Assembly (NCBI RefSeq): GCF_002494345.1 | Contig: NZ_NXNI01000001.1 | Span: 3,472,001-3,536,000, forward strand | Length of the DNA stretch: 64,000 bases | Source: Natrinema ejinorense | GTDB lineage: Archaea > Halobacteriota > Halobacteria > Halobacteriales > Natrialbaceae | Reading direction: 5' to 3' | In this document: positions 52,901-61,465 of the stretch, piece by piece | Position numbering within the stretch: the first letter of the stretch is position 1 | Layout of the letters: every line of letters begins with the position of its first letter | The notes under the pieces: generated by a model | Databases searched by the model: none | What the model was told of the DNA's origin: nothing | What the model saw: the letters and a program-made list of their open reading frames with translations, nothing else | Translations under genes and position numbers: made by a program

Positions 52901-53807
52901 GTTCCTTGCGCTCGGTGACGTCGCGGTCGGAGACGATGACGGAGGTGACTTCGCCCGCCTCGTCCGTGACGGGCCTGAAAACGCCCTCGAGCGCGTACTG
53001 CTGGCCGTCAGGCCGCGTGAGGTCCGCCTGAAAGGTCACGTATTCGCCGGCGGCGGCCCGCTCGGTCCACCGCTGGACATCGTCTTGCACGTCGTCCTCG
53101 CTCCACCACGGCGTCTCCCAGAACGGCTCGCCGGTCACGTCGTCCGGATCGGCGTCGATGTACTCCATCGCCGTCCCGTTGATGTCGACGACCGTGCCGT
53201 CGGGCTCGAGCAGCCCCACGAGAATGTTCGGGTCCTCGAAAATCGCCTCGAATCGGCGCTCCGTCCGCTCGAGTTCGCGCCGCGCCCGGTCGGTTTCGAT
53301 CGCCGACCCGAGAACGTCCGCGACGCGCTCGAGGAAGTCGACGTCGTCGTCGGTATACACGCGCTGCTCGATGGCATAGGCGCTCAGGACGCCCCACGGC
53401 TCGTCGACGGGCCCGATCCGTGCGGCGGCGGCGCTGACGGCGTCGCGATCGCCGAGCGGCTCGGGGAGTGAGGCCCGCGATTCGCCGTCGAAATCGTCGA
53501 TGACGACCGGGTCCACGGCGCGAATCGCGGTCCCGATCTGCGAGTCGCGGTCGGCGGCCACCGTCGTCGATCCGAGCCGGTCCGGCGGCCAGCCGGCCCC
53601 CTGTTTGAGTACCGCGTCGGTTCCGTCGCCTGGTCGTTCGAGGACGGCACAGTATTCGACGTCGAGCGTTGCCGCGACGGCCGCCGCCGCGTCCTCGAGT
53701 AGTCCGTCGAGATCCCCGGTCTCGAGGGCTTGCTGGCTGAGGTCGGCGACGACCGCCTGTCGATGAAGCCGGGCGCGGTGGTCCGCGTCGGTGGACGACG
53801 ATCCCAT
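49989..53807 (-). CDS. GAF and multi-PAS sensor histidine kinase
   Basis: A 1272-aa soluble kinase. A GAF domain lies at about residues 15-180, followed by seven PAS units to about 1045, a HisKA dimerisation part with the phospho-acceptor His1060 (FAYAASHDLQEPLRMV), and an ATPase part with N box QVFQNLLSNAITY and G boxes EGIGIDPDD and GTGIGLAL. Four PAS units begin with versions of FPNGAVGLYDEDLEY, with GAVALVDEDLCY, GAVGLFDENLRY, GAVGVYDRDLEY and GAVGLYDEDLEY; they arose by recent duplication. No membrane helix is present, so it senses cytoplasmic or diffusible signals. No response regulator gene is adjacent. Confidence 0.95.
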   Translation of the reverse strand: MGSSSTDADHRARLHRQAVVADLSQQALETGDLDGLLEDAAAAVAATLDVEYCAVLERPGDGTDAVLKQGAGWPPDRLGSTTVAADRDSQIGTAIRAVDPVVIDDFDGESRASLPEPLGDRDAVSAAAARIGPVDEPWGVLSAYAIEQRVYTDDDVDFLERVADVLGSAIETDRARRELERTERRFEAIFEDPNILVGLLEPDGTVVDINGTAMEYIDADPDDVTGEPFWETPWWSEDDVQDDVQRWTERAAAGEYVTFQADLTRPDGQQYALEGVFRPVTDEAGEVTSVIVSDRDVTERKERERQLSTLMDNVPGMVYRCENEHGWPMAFVSDACGELTGYEPAALESGELSWGEDVMVQADRETLWETVQRVIDEKRTFSETYRIETADGERRWVRDYGRGVFDDEGNLVDIEGIVADITERKQLESELAESEQRYRTLVEQFPNGAVALVDEDLCYRTVGGTPLDVADATAAEIEGQPVREAVPSSLADELVPRYEAALEGNASAFEMRSNGRVYDIQVAPVRDDDGDVFAALGMSQDVTERYEYERQLEESEQRYRTLIDHFPNGAVGLFDENLRYQIVGGSAFDEIDDSTGEIVGTTLQERYPPEVAERLKPRFEAALEGETASFEIALHDRDWIAHTVPVTDEEGEIFAGMVMVQDITERKEHERELRERERRLEESERRYRTLTQRFPNGAVGVYDRDLEYTLAEGSELGETLPPGERLEGNRLPEIFPEQTVADLESLFRAAVEDGETGSAETTFDGRHWRVWATPLRDAGGEIFAGLSFTQDVTEQVERENRLERYETIVEVVNDGVYVVDEQGQFTMVNETYAEMLGYEPADLVGEHVSRVVDDDVIDRVRELEATATEDTDWSTMEAQLRTADGDLVPVEANFAMLPDDDSAWHRVGITRDISERKARERELEESERRYRTLVENFPKGAVGLYDEDLEYIVVGGEAFDDRGVSEEEVTGVILDERHPDDLVAEIEPHFRAVFDGESNTFEYQARGRDIWAHTVPVRNEDDEIFAGMVMVQDVTERREYERKLEESNERLERFAYAASHDLQEPLRMVTSYLTLLENRYGDAFDEDGREFLAFAVDGAERMREMIDGLLKYSRVETEGDPFEPTDPEDLVDDVLADLQFRIEETDAEITVGELPRVGGDASQLRQVFQNLLSNAITYRGDDPPRVHVDAERRGQEWVISVADEGIGIDPDDQERVFTIFNRLHSREEYDGTGIGLALSERIVERHGGEIWVDAEPGEGSTFSFTMPASRTQ

Positions 53808-53923
53808 TCACCCCTATACACCAGCCCAGATCGTAAAACGTCTTGGCCCGATATCGTCGAACGGAACCGTCGACGGCGGCTCGCAGCGATAGCGCTGCTG
53901 GGATCCGAAACCGTCGGGTCTCG

Positions 53924-54583
53924 TCACGCGGAATCGATCGTCACCGACTCGAGGACGACGGCGTCGGTCGGCCGGTCGTCGGCGTCGGTATCGACGCTGC
54001 CGATCTCGTGGACGACGTCCATCCCGCTGGTCACGTTCCCGAAGACGGTGTGGCGGTCGTCGAGGTGGGGCTGGGGTGCGAGCGTGATGAAGAACTGCGA
54101 GCCGTTGGTGTCGGGCCCGGAGTTAGCCATACTCAGGACGCCCGCGTCGTCGTGGCGCAGTTCGGGGTGAAACTCGTCGTCGAAGGTGTAGCCGGGGCCG
54201 CCGCGACCGGTGCCTGTCGGATCGCCGGTCTGGATCATGAACTCCTCGATGACGCGGTGAAAGGGCACGTCGTCGTACAGCGGCTCGCCCTCGATCTCCT
54301 CGCCCGTTTCGGGATCGACCCACGTGCGCTCGCCCGTCGCGAGGCCGACGAAGTTGTCGACGGTTCGGGGTGCACGTTCGTCGTACAGTTCGACCTCGAT
54401 GCTGCCCGTATTCGTCTGCAACGTCGCCCTCGTCCCCTCGCTTGCAGCCCCATCCGCGGTCGAATCGCTCGTGTCGGGGCTCTTTTCCTCCGTGTCGTCC
54501 GGATTATCGCCCGCGCAGCCGGCGAGGGGCGCGGCGAGACTCGAGGTGGCTCCAGCCAGTAGCAGTCGTCGAGAGTGCGTGAT
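53924..54583 (-). CDS. Cyclophilin-type peptidyl-prolyl isomerase, Tat lipoprotein; start codon uncertain
   Basis: About 219 residues. [22 protein letters not shown] is a twin-arginine lipoprotein signal with lipobox LAGC. A serine/threonine/acid linker follows, then a full cyclophilin domain with [36 protein letters not shown] and [16 protein letters not shown]. It would fold or bind proteins outside the membrane. The frame has no ATG, GTG or TTG in the expected region: the codon before THSRR is ATC (54581-54583) and the next upstream codons contain none for over 100 bases. It may start at ATC, or the ATG was lost. Its paralogue follows upstream. Confidence 0.8.
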   Translation of the reverse strand: MTHSRRLLLAGATSSLAAPLAGCAGDNPDDTEEKSPDTSDSTADGAASEGTRATLQTNTGSIEVELYDERAPRTVDNFVGLATGERTWVDPETGEEIEGEPLYDDVPFHRVIEEFMIQTGDPTGTGRGGPGYTFDDEFHPELRHDDAGVLSMANSGPDTNGSQFFITLAPQPHLDDRHTVFGNVTSGMDVVHEIGSVDTDADDRPTDAVVLESVTIDSA

Positions 54584-54792
54584 ACCGCTTCTGTCGGCGG
54601 CGTCGAAGTAATGGTATCGGATTCTTCGTCGGTGACCGAGTCCGCTCGACGCGAGCGCACGAACCGCGGAACGCAGCGCGAACGCGGTTGCGATCGGTCT
54701 CCGACGACTGAGACGGTTTGCTGTCCCGATGTCCCGGTGGGGCCCCGCAGGGCGGTCCCGGTCCCACCGACACTGACGGACAGGTGACCGTA

Positions 54793-55311
54793 TTACTCGT
54801 AATCGACGTCGACGGACTCGAGGACGACGTCCGTTTTTGGTTGGTCGTTGGCGTCGGTGTTGACGTTGCCGATTTCGTGAACGACGTCCATTCCGTCGGT
54901 GACTTTTCCGAAGACAGCGTGGCGGTCGTCGAGGTGGGGCTGGGGCGCGAGCGTGATGAAGAACTGCGAGCCGTTGGTGTCTGGCCCGGAGTTGGCCATG
55001 CTCAGGATGCCCTCGTCGTCGTGGCGCAGCTCGTCGTGGAACTCGTCGTCGAACTGGTAGCCGGGGCCGCCGCGACCGGTCTCGGTCGGGTCGCCGCCCT
55101 GGATCATGAAGTCCTCGATGACGCGGTGGAACGCGACGTCGTCGTACAGCGGCTCGCCTTCGATCTCTTCGCCCGTCTCGGGGTCGGTCCAGGTCTTGCC
55201 GCCGGTCGCGAGCCCGACGAAGTTGTCGACGGTTCGCGGCGCGCGTTCGTCGTACAGTTCGACCTCGATGTCGCCCTTGTTGGTGTGCAGCGTCGCAGTA
55301 ACGTCTCCCAT
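54793..55311 (-). CDS. Cyclophilin-type peptidyl-prolyl isomerase, cytoplasmic
   Basis: A 172-aa cyclophilin starting [22 protein letters not shown]. The active-site arginine is in [16 protein letters not shown], and [23 protein letters not shown] completes the signature. It is closely similar to the lipoprotein paralogue 210 bases downstream, which differs mainly by a signal and linker, so one was made from the other by tandem duplication. A GTG two codons upstream is an alternative start. It catalyses proline isomerisation in the cytoplasm. Confidence 0.94.
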   Translation of the reverse strand: MGDVTATLHTNKGDIEVELYDERAPRTVDNFVGLATGGKTWTDPETGEEIEGEPLYDDVAFHRVIEDFMIQGGDPTETGRGGPGYQFDDEFHDELRHDDEGILSMANSGPDTNGSQFFITLAPQPHLDDRHAVFGKVTDGMDVVHEIGNVNTDANDQPKTDVVLESVDVDYE

Positions 55312-55468
55312 ACTCACCGGGATGGCAGGACGAGTGAAAACGGTAGTGGTCTAGAGCGACGAGCGATCGCCGGTCGTCCGTTCGTTTCCGATTCGGTTCG
55401 GAGCGTGAGGGGAGCCACCATCGACAGTCGGCCGCAGCTACATACCGCCGGCCGTGGAACGCCAGTCC

Positions 55469-56440
55469 ATGAGCGACGGGACGCACACGACGGAACAGGT
55501 GACCCTCGCCCGCCTGCCGTCGGGCGTGGCGCTGACGACGACGATCCACATCTATCGCGGCGACGAACCGGGACCGACGCTGTACGTGCAGGCGGCCCAG
55601 CACGGCCGCGAGGTCAACGGAACGGAGGTCCTCCGTCGGTTTCACGAGCGAGTGCCCCTCGAGTCGCTGTCGGGGGCCGTGATCGCCGTCCCGGTCGCGA
55701 ACCCGTTGACCTTCGATCGCGTCTCCTACACGACGCCGGAGCAACTCGACAGCGTCAATCCGAACATGAACCGCGTCTGGCCGGGCGACTGCGGCGGGAG
55801 TCTCCACCAGCGCATGGCCGCCCGCCTCTGGGAGTACGTCACGGCGGCCGACGCCGTCGTCGACCTCCACACGGGGAGCCCCGACATGCTGCCCCACGTC
55901 GTCTATCGCGAGGGCGACGAGCGAGCTCGCAGCCTCGCCGACGCGTTCGGGACGGAGCTCCTGCTGTCCGAGCGGACCGGTGAAGACGCCCCCGACGAGT
56001 GGCATCGTCGCGGCTTCGGGGGAAAGCTCCGGGTCGCCGCCGCCGAGGCGGGAATCCCGTCGATCACGCCGGAACTCGCTCACAACAAACAGATCCTCGA
56101 GGCGGTCGTGACGGACGGCGTCGACGGACTGCTCGACGTCTGCCAGGCACTCGACCTGCTCCCCGGCGATGTCCCCGAACGCGATCCAGTCGTCGCTCGA
56201 AATCATCTGGGGCAGGTCACCGCCGACGCGTCCGGCCTCTTCCGGCCGGCACCCGCCCTCGAGGTCGGGGAATCGGTCACGGAGGGGACGACGTTCGGGA
56301 CGGTCTATCATCCGACGACGTACGAGCCGCTGCAGGAGGCCCGCACCGATCGGGACGGGATCCTCTACGCGCTCACCCGCGAGGCCACCGTGACCGCGGG
56401 CGACCAGCTCGCGAGCGTCGCGCCGGTTCGCGAGGAGTGA
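55469..56440 (+). CDS. Succinylglutamate desuccinylase/aspartoacylase-like zinc hydrolase
   Basis: A 323-aa enzyme of the M14-like AstE/ASPA group. Zinc ligands are His and Glu of [12 protein letters not shown] and His of VVDLHTGSP; the catalytic glutamate is in ITPELAHN. The conserved substrate-site segment [11 protein letters not shown] is present. The C-terminal part ([26 protein letters not shown]) is the beta-barrel domain with a barrel-sandwich look. It removes an acyl group from an amino acid or similar amide; the substrate is unknown. A GTG five codons upstream is possible. Confidence 0.9.
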   Translation: MSDGTHTTEQVTLARLPSGVALTTTIHIYRGDEPGPTLYVQAAQHGREVNGTEVLRRFHERVPLESLSGAVIAVPVANPLTFDRVSYTTPEQLDSVNPNMNRVWPGDCGGSLHQRMAARLWEYVTAADAVVDLHTGSPDMLPHVVYREGDERARSLADAFGTELLLSERTGEDAPDEWHRRGFGGKLRVAAAEAGIPSITPELAHNKQILEAVVTDGVDGLLDVCQALDLLPGDVPERDPVVARNHLGQVTADASGLFRPAPALEVGESVTEGTTFGTVYHPTTYEPLQEARTDRDGILYALTREATVTAGDQLASVAPVREE

Positions 56441-56450
56441 TCGGCGGCGG

Positions 56451-57110
56451 TTACGCCACGATATCCGGGAGCGCCGACAGCGACTCGATGTCGTAGGTCG
56501 GCGTGACCGAGAGCGCGCCGTCGGGACAGTGCTGGCGACGGACGAACGCCGAATCGATTCCAGCGCGACGAGCCGCGATCACGTCGTGTTCGCTGTCGCC
56601 GACGTAAAGCGCCGAACCCGCCCCGAGGTCGGCGAGTGCTCGCTCGAGAAAGTGGGGGTCCGGCTTTTTCACTCGGAGGCTCTCGATCGTTTTCGGGCGA
56701 CCGTAGTAGGTCTCGAACAGCGATTCGAGATCGAACGTTTCCAAGACGAACTCGATCGTACTGTGGTGGTTGTTGCTCACGACGCCACGGTCCTGGGGAA
56801 GGTCCGCGATCGTCGTCACGTCGTCGTATCGGTCTCGAGTGCCGGCTCTGAACGCGTCGAACTGGGATCGTTCGTCGTGGCGTTCACGGGCCTCCCAGAA
56901 GTTCTCCGGATCGAGGTCGTAGTCGGCACAGATCTCGTGTAAGTCTTCGACGGTCACGCCGCTCACGATGTCGTCGAGGTGCCGTCGGGCGACGTCGTCG
57001 ACGCCCACGTCCCGAAACGCGGCCCGCGTCGCATCGACCTGGGTTTCGGACGCCGGCGGCTCGACGAGTACCCCGTCGCTGTCGAACAGAACTGCGTCGT
57101 ATCCTGTCAC
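56451..57110 (-). CDS. HAD-family phosphatase
   Basis: A 219-aa haloacid-dehalogenase-like hydrolase. Motif I is DSDGVL (nucleophile Asp10, acid Asp12), motif II is the serine in VVSNNH, motif III is the lysine in RVKKPDP and motif IV is [15 protein letters not shown] helical cap lies between residues 18 and 80. The pattern fits phosphoglycolate phosphatase-like and beta-phosphoglucomutase-like members. The substrate cannot be told. It converges with the aspartoacylase-like gene after 10 bases and lies downstream of the SDR gene on the same strand. Confidence 0.92.
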   Translation of the reverse strand: MTGYDAVLFDSDGVLVEPPASETQVDATRAAFRDVGVDDVARRHLDDIVSGVTVEDLHEICADYDLDPENFWEARERHDERSQFDAFRAGTRDRYDDVTTIADLPQDRGVVSNNHHSTIEFVLETFDLESLFETYYGRPKTIESLRVKKPDPHFLERALADLGAGSALYVGDSEHDVIAARRAGIDSAFVRRQHCPDGALSVTPTYDIESLSALPDIVA

Positions 57111-57208
57111 GCGTTGAACTGATTAGAACAGCCGGTTGGGTGTTTCGATTCGCCGGCTCGCGGCGGTTCCGACCGACGACACGTGTTCGTCGTGATCTCC
57201 GAACGCCG

Positions 57209-57970
57209 TTAGCAGGTCGAGAACCCGCCGTCGACGACCAGCCCGTGGCCGCTGACGAACGACGACTCGTCGCTGGCGAGGAACAGGATCGCGTCGGCGA
57301 TCTCGTCGGGCTTCCCGAGTCGCTTGAGCGGGTAGTCCGCCGCCATCTCCTCTCTGGCCGCCTCCGGGTCCTCCTGCTGTGCGAGGTAGCCCTCGAGCAT
57401 CTGGGTCTCGGTGAAGCCGGGGCAGACGGCGTTGGCGCGGACGCCGTAGGGACCCGCTTCGGCGGCGACGGTCCGCGTCATGTTCAACACGGCGGCCTTG
57501 CTCGTCGAGTAGGCGGCCTGCTTGGGAAGGCCGAGGATGCTCGCCAGCGAGCCGACGTTGACGATCGCGCCCGATCCCTGCTCTTTCATGTGGGGGAGCG
57601 CCGCGTCGCAGCCGTTCCAGACGCCCTTGATGTTGATGTCGATGACGAAGTCCCGCATCTCCTCGTCGATCTCCTCGAGGCTGCCGCCGGGATGGCCCGT
57701 GCCAGCGTTGTTGACCATCACGTCCAGCCCGTAGGCGTCCGCGACCTCGTCGACGACGGCCTGAAATCGGTCGCTGTCCGTCACGTCCAGTTCGTGGAAC
57801 TCGGCCTCGCCCCCGTCTTCCTCGATCGCCTCCGCGACTGCTTGCCCGCCCTCGGTATCGATATCCGTGACGATGACGCGTGCTCCTTCCTCGGCACAGC
57901 GTTCGGCCGTCGCCTGCCCGATTCCCGACGCCGCACCCGTGATAACAACTGTCTTGTTGTCGAGTCGCAT
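57209..57970 (-). CDS. SDR-family oxidoreductase
   Basis: A 253-aa classical SDR. TGAASGIG (residues 11-18), Asp36 in VTDIDTEGG which favours NAD(H), NNAGTG, Ser in VGSLAS, Tyr154 and Lys158 (YSTSK), and the end GHGLVVDGGFSTC are all present. This is the 3-oxoacyl-ACP-reductase/glucose-1-dehydrogenase-like group. The minus strand has TTTATGTAG at 57992-58000, 22-30 nt before the ATG, and a GTTCGGTATCGAAC palindrome at 57973-57986 between that box and the start, which could be an operator. The substrate is unknown. Confidence 0.93.
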   Translation of the reverse strand: MRLDNKTVVITGAASGIGQATAERCAEEGARVIVTDIDTEGGQAVAEAIEEDGGEAEFHELDVTDSDRFQAVVDEVADAYGLDVMVNNAGTGHPGGSLEEIDEEMRDFVIDINIKGVWNGCDAALPHMKEQGSGAIVNVGSLASILGLPKQAAYSTSKAAVLNMTRTVAAEAGPYGVRANAVCPGFTETQMLEGYLAQQEDPEAAREEMAADYPLKRLGKPDEIADAILFLASDESSFVSGHGLVVDGGFSTC

Positions 57971-58574
57971 AGGTTCGGTATCGAACGGGTGCTACATAAA
58001 TTCGTTCATAATTTCCTCCCTCGGACACGAGGCTGTTTACGAAACAGTCGATACGGGCGAACACTGGTAACCATTCGTCGGCGGAGCGGTGCTTCCCCGC
58101 TTACTCGTCCGTCGACCACTGCTGGCACAGTTCGTTGCCGCTACACTCGAACGCCACTCGAGTACGTTCAGTTGATGTGTTTGACTAATTATGGTATTTA
58201 TCATAAGTCAGATCCTAGTTATCAGCTCCCGATTCGTTGTCTGTCTCGACTCTCGATTTTGGCCCTCGAACGGACTGGTCCGCGGATCGTCGACGTTCGA
58301 CTGGTCCTCTCCCAGGGCTGTCATCGGCGAAATCGGCTTGTAGATGGCTTCAAATGGTGGAATAGGCGCGTTCCGATACTTCGAACGACGAGCGGTTTCG
58401 GGTCACGGACCGCTCCTCGTCACGCACGGTCGGCGTTTCCGATCGGTAGCGGGTGGTCGATCCGGTGACGGCTTCAGCCGTCGCGAATATATTACACTTG
58501 AACTGTGTTCGCTTCCGGTAGGTAGGCCCCGGATTACCGTCGTGCCTGCCGGGATCAATACGTTGATCCGACGG
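57971..58574. other. Gene-free divergent promoter region of SDR and MATE genes
   Basis: These 604 bases hold the SDR promoter and its palindrome at 57973-57986, a TTATG/CATAA dyad around gtatttat at 58189-58206, and a TATA-like aatatatta near 58488. No coding frame was convincing. Confidence 0.5.
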
Positions 58575-59969
58575 ATGCCCGTTGCCGAACGATGTATGGC
58601 CGAGTTCGACGGCCGCGTTCGGAGCGTGTGGCGGCGGACGGTGTCGCTCTCGTGGCCGATCGCGATTCAGCAGACGTTCAATACGCTGATGCGGACGGTC
58701 GACGTCATCGTCACCGGCCTATTCTCGCCGGCAGCCGTCGCTGCGGTCGGGCTCGCGGACCTCTACGCCCAGATACCGTTGCGGGTCGGTCTGGGACTCG
58801 GGACCGGTGCGATCGCCCTCTCGAGTCAGGACACCGGCCGCGGTGCGAAAGCGACCCGTAATCGGGCGATCACACAGGCCCTCCTCATCGGGGTTCTGGC
58901 CGGAATCCCGCTGACGGTCGTGGGGCTGACGGTATCGGAGCCGCTGATCGCCCTGCTCGGTGCCGAACCGGGCGTCGCCGAAATGGGCGGGCGCTACCTC
59001 GGACTGGTCTTCGCCGTCGCGCCGATGCGCATCGTCGGCCTCGTCGGCGCGCGGTCGTTACAGGGGACGGGCGATACCCGAACGCCGATGCTGGTCAACG
59101 TGGGCGCGAACGCCGTCAACATCGGGGCGACGGTCGGGTTGGGACTCGGTCTCGGCGTCCTCCCCGAACTGGGGATCGTCGGCGTCGGACTGGGGACGGC
59201 GATCAGCCGGACGCTCGAGGGTGGCGCGATCACGGCCGCGATCGCGATCGAGCGGACGGCCCCGTCGTTCGCTCGCCCGCGGAGCCTCACGATCACGCGC
59301 CAGCTCGTTGCCGTGAGTCTCCCGAATTTCGCCGAGGGAATGAGCACGTCCCTCGCGAACTTCCCGTTCAACGCGCTCTTGCTCACCTTCGGGACGGACG
59401 TGACGGCGGCCTACCACATCGGCCGCCGCAGCTACCAGCAGTTCAGCGGTCCGCTCTACCGCTCCTACAGCGTCGCCGCGAGCGTCATCGTCGGACAGGA
59501 ACTCGGGGACGGCCGCCCCGGCGACGCACGGTTTTCCGGGCTGGCTATGACGGCGCTCAGCGTCCTGACGCTCAGTTTCGCCGGAGGCGTCCTGGTCGTC
59601 GGCGCATCCCCGATCGCGGGACTGTTCACGACCGATCCGGCGACCCTCGAGTACGCCGCGACCTTCACTCGCGTGTTCGGCGTCTCGATGTTCTTCTTCG
59701 GATTCTTCTTCCCGCTGTCGGGGAGTCTTCGCGGTGCGGGCGATACGCGGACGCCCTTCTACGCCCGCCTCACGGGAACCGTCGGCTTCCTGCTTGGCTT
59801 TTCGTACCTCGTCGGTGTCACCTTCGGCTACGGCCTCCCCGGCGTGTACGCCGGGATCGTCCTCAACTACGCGTGGTGGACACTCGTCGTGGGAGCCGGC
59901 TTCCTGTGGGGCGAGTGGGCCGACACGGCGGCGACGATGCTGTCCGAACGAGCGAACGATCCGAACTAA
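58575..59969 (+). CDS. MATE-family efflux transporter
   Basis: A 464-aa protein with 12 predicted helices in two homologous halves. Marks are SWPIAIQQTFNTLMRTVDVIVTG in helix 1, GLADLYAQIPLRVGLGLGTG, RSLQGTGDTRTPMLVNVGANAVN between halves, and SLRGAGDTRTPFYARLTG in the second half at the matching position. It exports cationic compounds against Na+ or H+. The frame is open for 77 codons upstream, but those residues are unlike the family; MPVAERCMAEFDG gives the usual short N-terminus, and an ATG seven codons later is an alternative. Confidence 0.93.
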   Translation: MPVAERCMAEFDGRVRSVWRRTVSLSWPIAIQQTFNTLMRTVDVIVTGLFSPAAVAAVGLADLYAQIPLRVGLGLGTGAIALSSQDTGRGAKATRNRAITQALLIGVLAGIPLTVVGLTVSEPLIALLGAEPGVAEMGGRYLGLVFAVAPMRIVGLVGARSLQGTGDTRTPMLVNVGANAVNIGATVGLGLGLGVLPELGIVGVGLGTAISRTLEGGAITAAIAIERTAPSFARPRSLTITRQLVAVSLPNFAEGMSTSLANFPFNALLLTFGTDVTAAYHIGRRSYQQFSGPLYRSYSVAASVIVGQELGDGRPGDARFSGLAMTALSVLTLSFAGGVLVVGASPIAGLFTTDPATLEYAATFTRVFGVSMFFFGFFFPLSGSLRGAGDTRTPFYARLTGTVGFLLGFSYLVGVTFGYGLPGVYAGIVLNYAWWTLVVGAGFLWGEWADTAATMLSERANDPN

Positions 59970-60497
59970 CTGTCGTATCGATCAGCATCGAGCGGTTGGA
60001 TATAAACGTTAGCTAGTAGCTTGCACTATTAATACAATACTAGACAAGTCTCGAGTCGTTCTCTGAGTCTCGTGGTGACCGACAGACCGACTCGGAAACC
60101 CGAGTATACGGCCGATAGCTCCGAAACGGTGCCTACTGGTCGACGATGCTTCGAACGAGCGGTTGGTATCCAGATTTACGGCTATGTGCGGTCTCGCTGG
60201 GGGCAATACGTAGATCCGCCGGAAACCGATCGTACAGAATTTATATTTATGTTGGGGTATATGGGAAACTGATATTATTCCGTCCGACGGTTCGGATCGA
60301 CACCCGAATTCGACCGCGCCGCGCTCGCGGAGCGGACCGGGCTTCCAGCTCGAGTACGGAGAGTCGCCGCTGCATTACAACCTTACGTTTGTAATACCAG
60401 TCCGGTGTCGAACGATGGACGGCTCGCTCCACTGGGCTCCGTTCGCGGCGGGGCACCGTTCGTGGCGTTCCGCGGTGCGTTCGTTCTGGTTGAACGA
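59970..60497. other. Gene-free convergent interval
   Basis: These 528 bases lie between the ends of the MATE and second IclR genes. The first 90 bases are AT-rich. Short open frames such as 60072-60272 show no family features or start context, and I see no RNA gene. Confidence 0.5.
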
Positions 60498-61271
60498 CTA
60501 CGAGAACATCATGTTCACTTCGATCGTGTTCGCCGTCGACAGCAACCGGGTACGGAGATCGTTTTGCTCCCACTCGTTCTCGAGTCGATGATGGGGTCCG
60601 GCGACGGTAACTGCTCCGTAGACGGTCCCGTCGTTGTCCAGGATCGGGGCCCCGGTGGCGCTGATCCCCGGCAGGAACTCCCCGCGGTTGTAGGCGACGC
60701 CCTCCTCGCGAATCGTCGCGAGTTCGTCGAAGAGGGCGTCCCGATCAGTGGTCGTCTCGTCCGTAAATGCGGGGAGTCCCCACTGGTCGATGATCTCGTC
60801 GACTCGCTTCTTGGGGAGGTGAGCGAGCATCGCTTTGCCGCCGGCGGAGATGTGAAGGTAGGTGTGCGTCCCGACGTCGATGTCGCTGGTAAACGAGCGG
60901 GTCCCTTCGCTGACGTTGATCACCGTTCCGAGCCCGTTCTGGTGTGTCGAACAGAGCACTCGTTCGCCGACTTGCTCCGACAGGTCGGCGATGGGTGCAT
61001 CGGAGGCCGCGTACAGCGGTTCGGCGTGTTTGACGTGCTCGCCGAACGAAAGGAATCGAAGGCTCAGCCGGTATTCGTCGTCTTCCTGGACCACGTACCC
61101 TTTCGAACGGAGCGTCGTCAGGTGGGCGTGGACCGTCCCCTTCGCGAGTCCCGTTCGCTCGGTGAGTTCCGTGACGCCGGCCCCTTCGGCCTGCCACAGC
61201 GCTTCGAGGATGTCGAGGGTCTTCACCACTGCCTCGATCCGATTTTCGTCGCCCGTGCCTGTTGTTCCCAT
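60498..61271 (-). CDS. IclR family transcriptional regulator, second
   Basis: A 257-aa regulator. The winged helix is GAGVTELTERTGLAKGTVHAHLTTLRSKGYVVQEDDEYRLS. The effector domain contains HISAGGKAMLAHLPKKRVDEII and VAYNRGEFLPGISATGAPI. It is divergent from the acyl-CoA dehydrogenase gene, 195 bases apart, and so may control it. The minus strand has TTTTATTT at 61292-61299, 21-28 nt before the ATG, abutted by a CTGTTC-N9-GAACAG dyad, the same layout as in the first IclR gene. Confidence 0.93.
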   Translation of the reverse strand: MGTTGTGDENRIEAVVKTLDILEALWQAEGAGVTELTERTGLAKGTVHAHLTTLRSKGYVVQEDDEYRLSLRFLSFGEHVKHAEPLYAASDAPIADLSEQVGERVLCSTHQNGLGTVINVSEGTRSFTSDIDVGTHTYLHISAGGKAMLAHLPKKRVDEIIDQWGLPAFTDETTTDRDALFDELATIREEGVAYNRGEFLPGISATGAPILDNDGTVYGAVTVAGPHHRLENEWEQNDLRTRLLSTANTIEVNMMFS

Positions 61272-61299
61272 ACACTATCTTCATCGAAACGAAATAAAA

Positions 61300-61320
61300 C
61301 TGTTCCGCTCTACTGAACAG
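61300..61320. promoter_or_regulatory. Candidate IclR operator at the second IclR gene
   Basis: CTGTTC (61300-61305), nine bases, GAACAG (61315-61320): a perfect six-base dyad beginning at the base next to the TATA-like box. GTTC-N9-GAAC is shared with the dyads at 42095, 42274 and 42364. Confidence 0.6.
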
Positions 61321-61435
61321 CGCCAGTCCTCGAAAAAACCGATCCGAATCGCGTCCGACCGTTTCCGTCGCTCCTGCCTCCGGTATCGGGCGATTGGCCG
61401 CTCATTCGACGATTGAAAACCTGTCACACGGTAAC

Positions 61436-61443
61436 GCTTAAGT
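61436..61443 (+). promoter_or_regulatory. TATA-like box of the acyl-CoA dehydrogenase gene
   Basis: The bases gcttaagt lie 23-30 nt before the ATG at 61466 and are identical to the rpsL element at 6644. Confidence 0.5.
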
Positions 61444-61465
61444 GGACCGTCATGTAAGACCGATT

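Noticed and set aside
54584-56311. Upstream extension of the cyclophilin lipoprotein frame to an apparent 795 aa
   Set aside because: It runs antisense through the aspartoacylase-like gene and through the second cyclophilin gene in another frame; only the last 219 residues are family sequence.
58344-58574. 77-codon N-terminal extension of the MATE transporter
   Set aside because: Arginine-rich and unlike MATE N-termini; a TATA-like element lies inside it, so it is upstream DNA.
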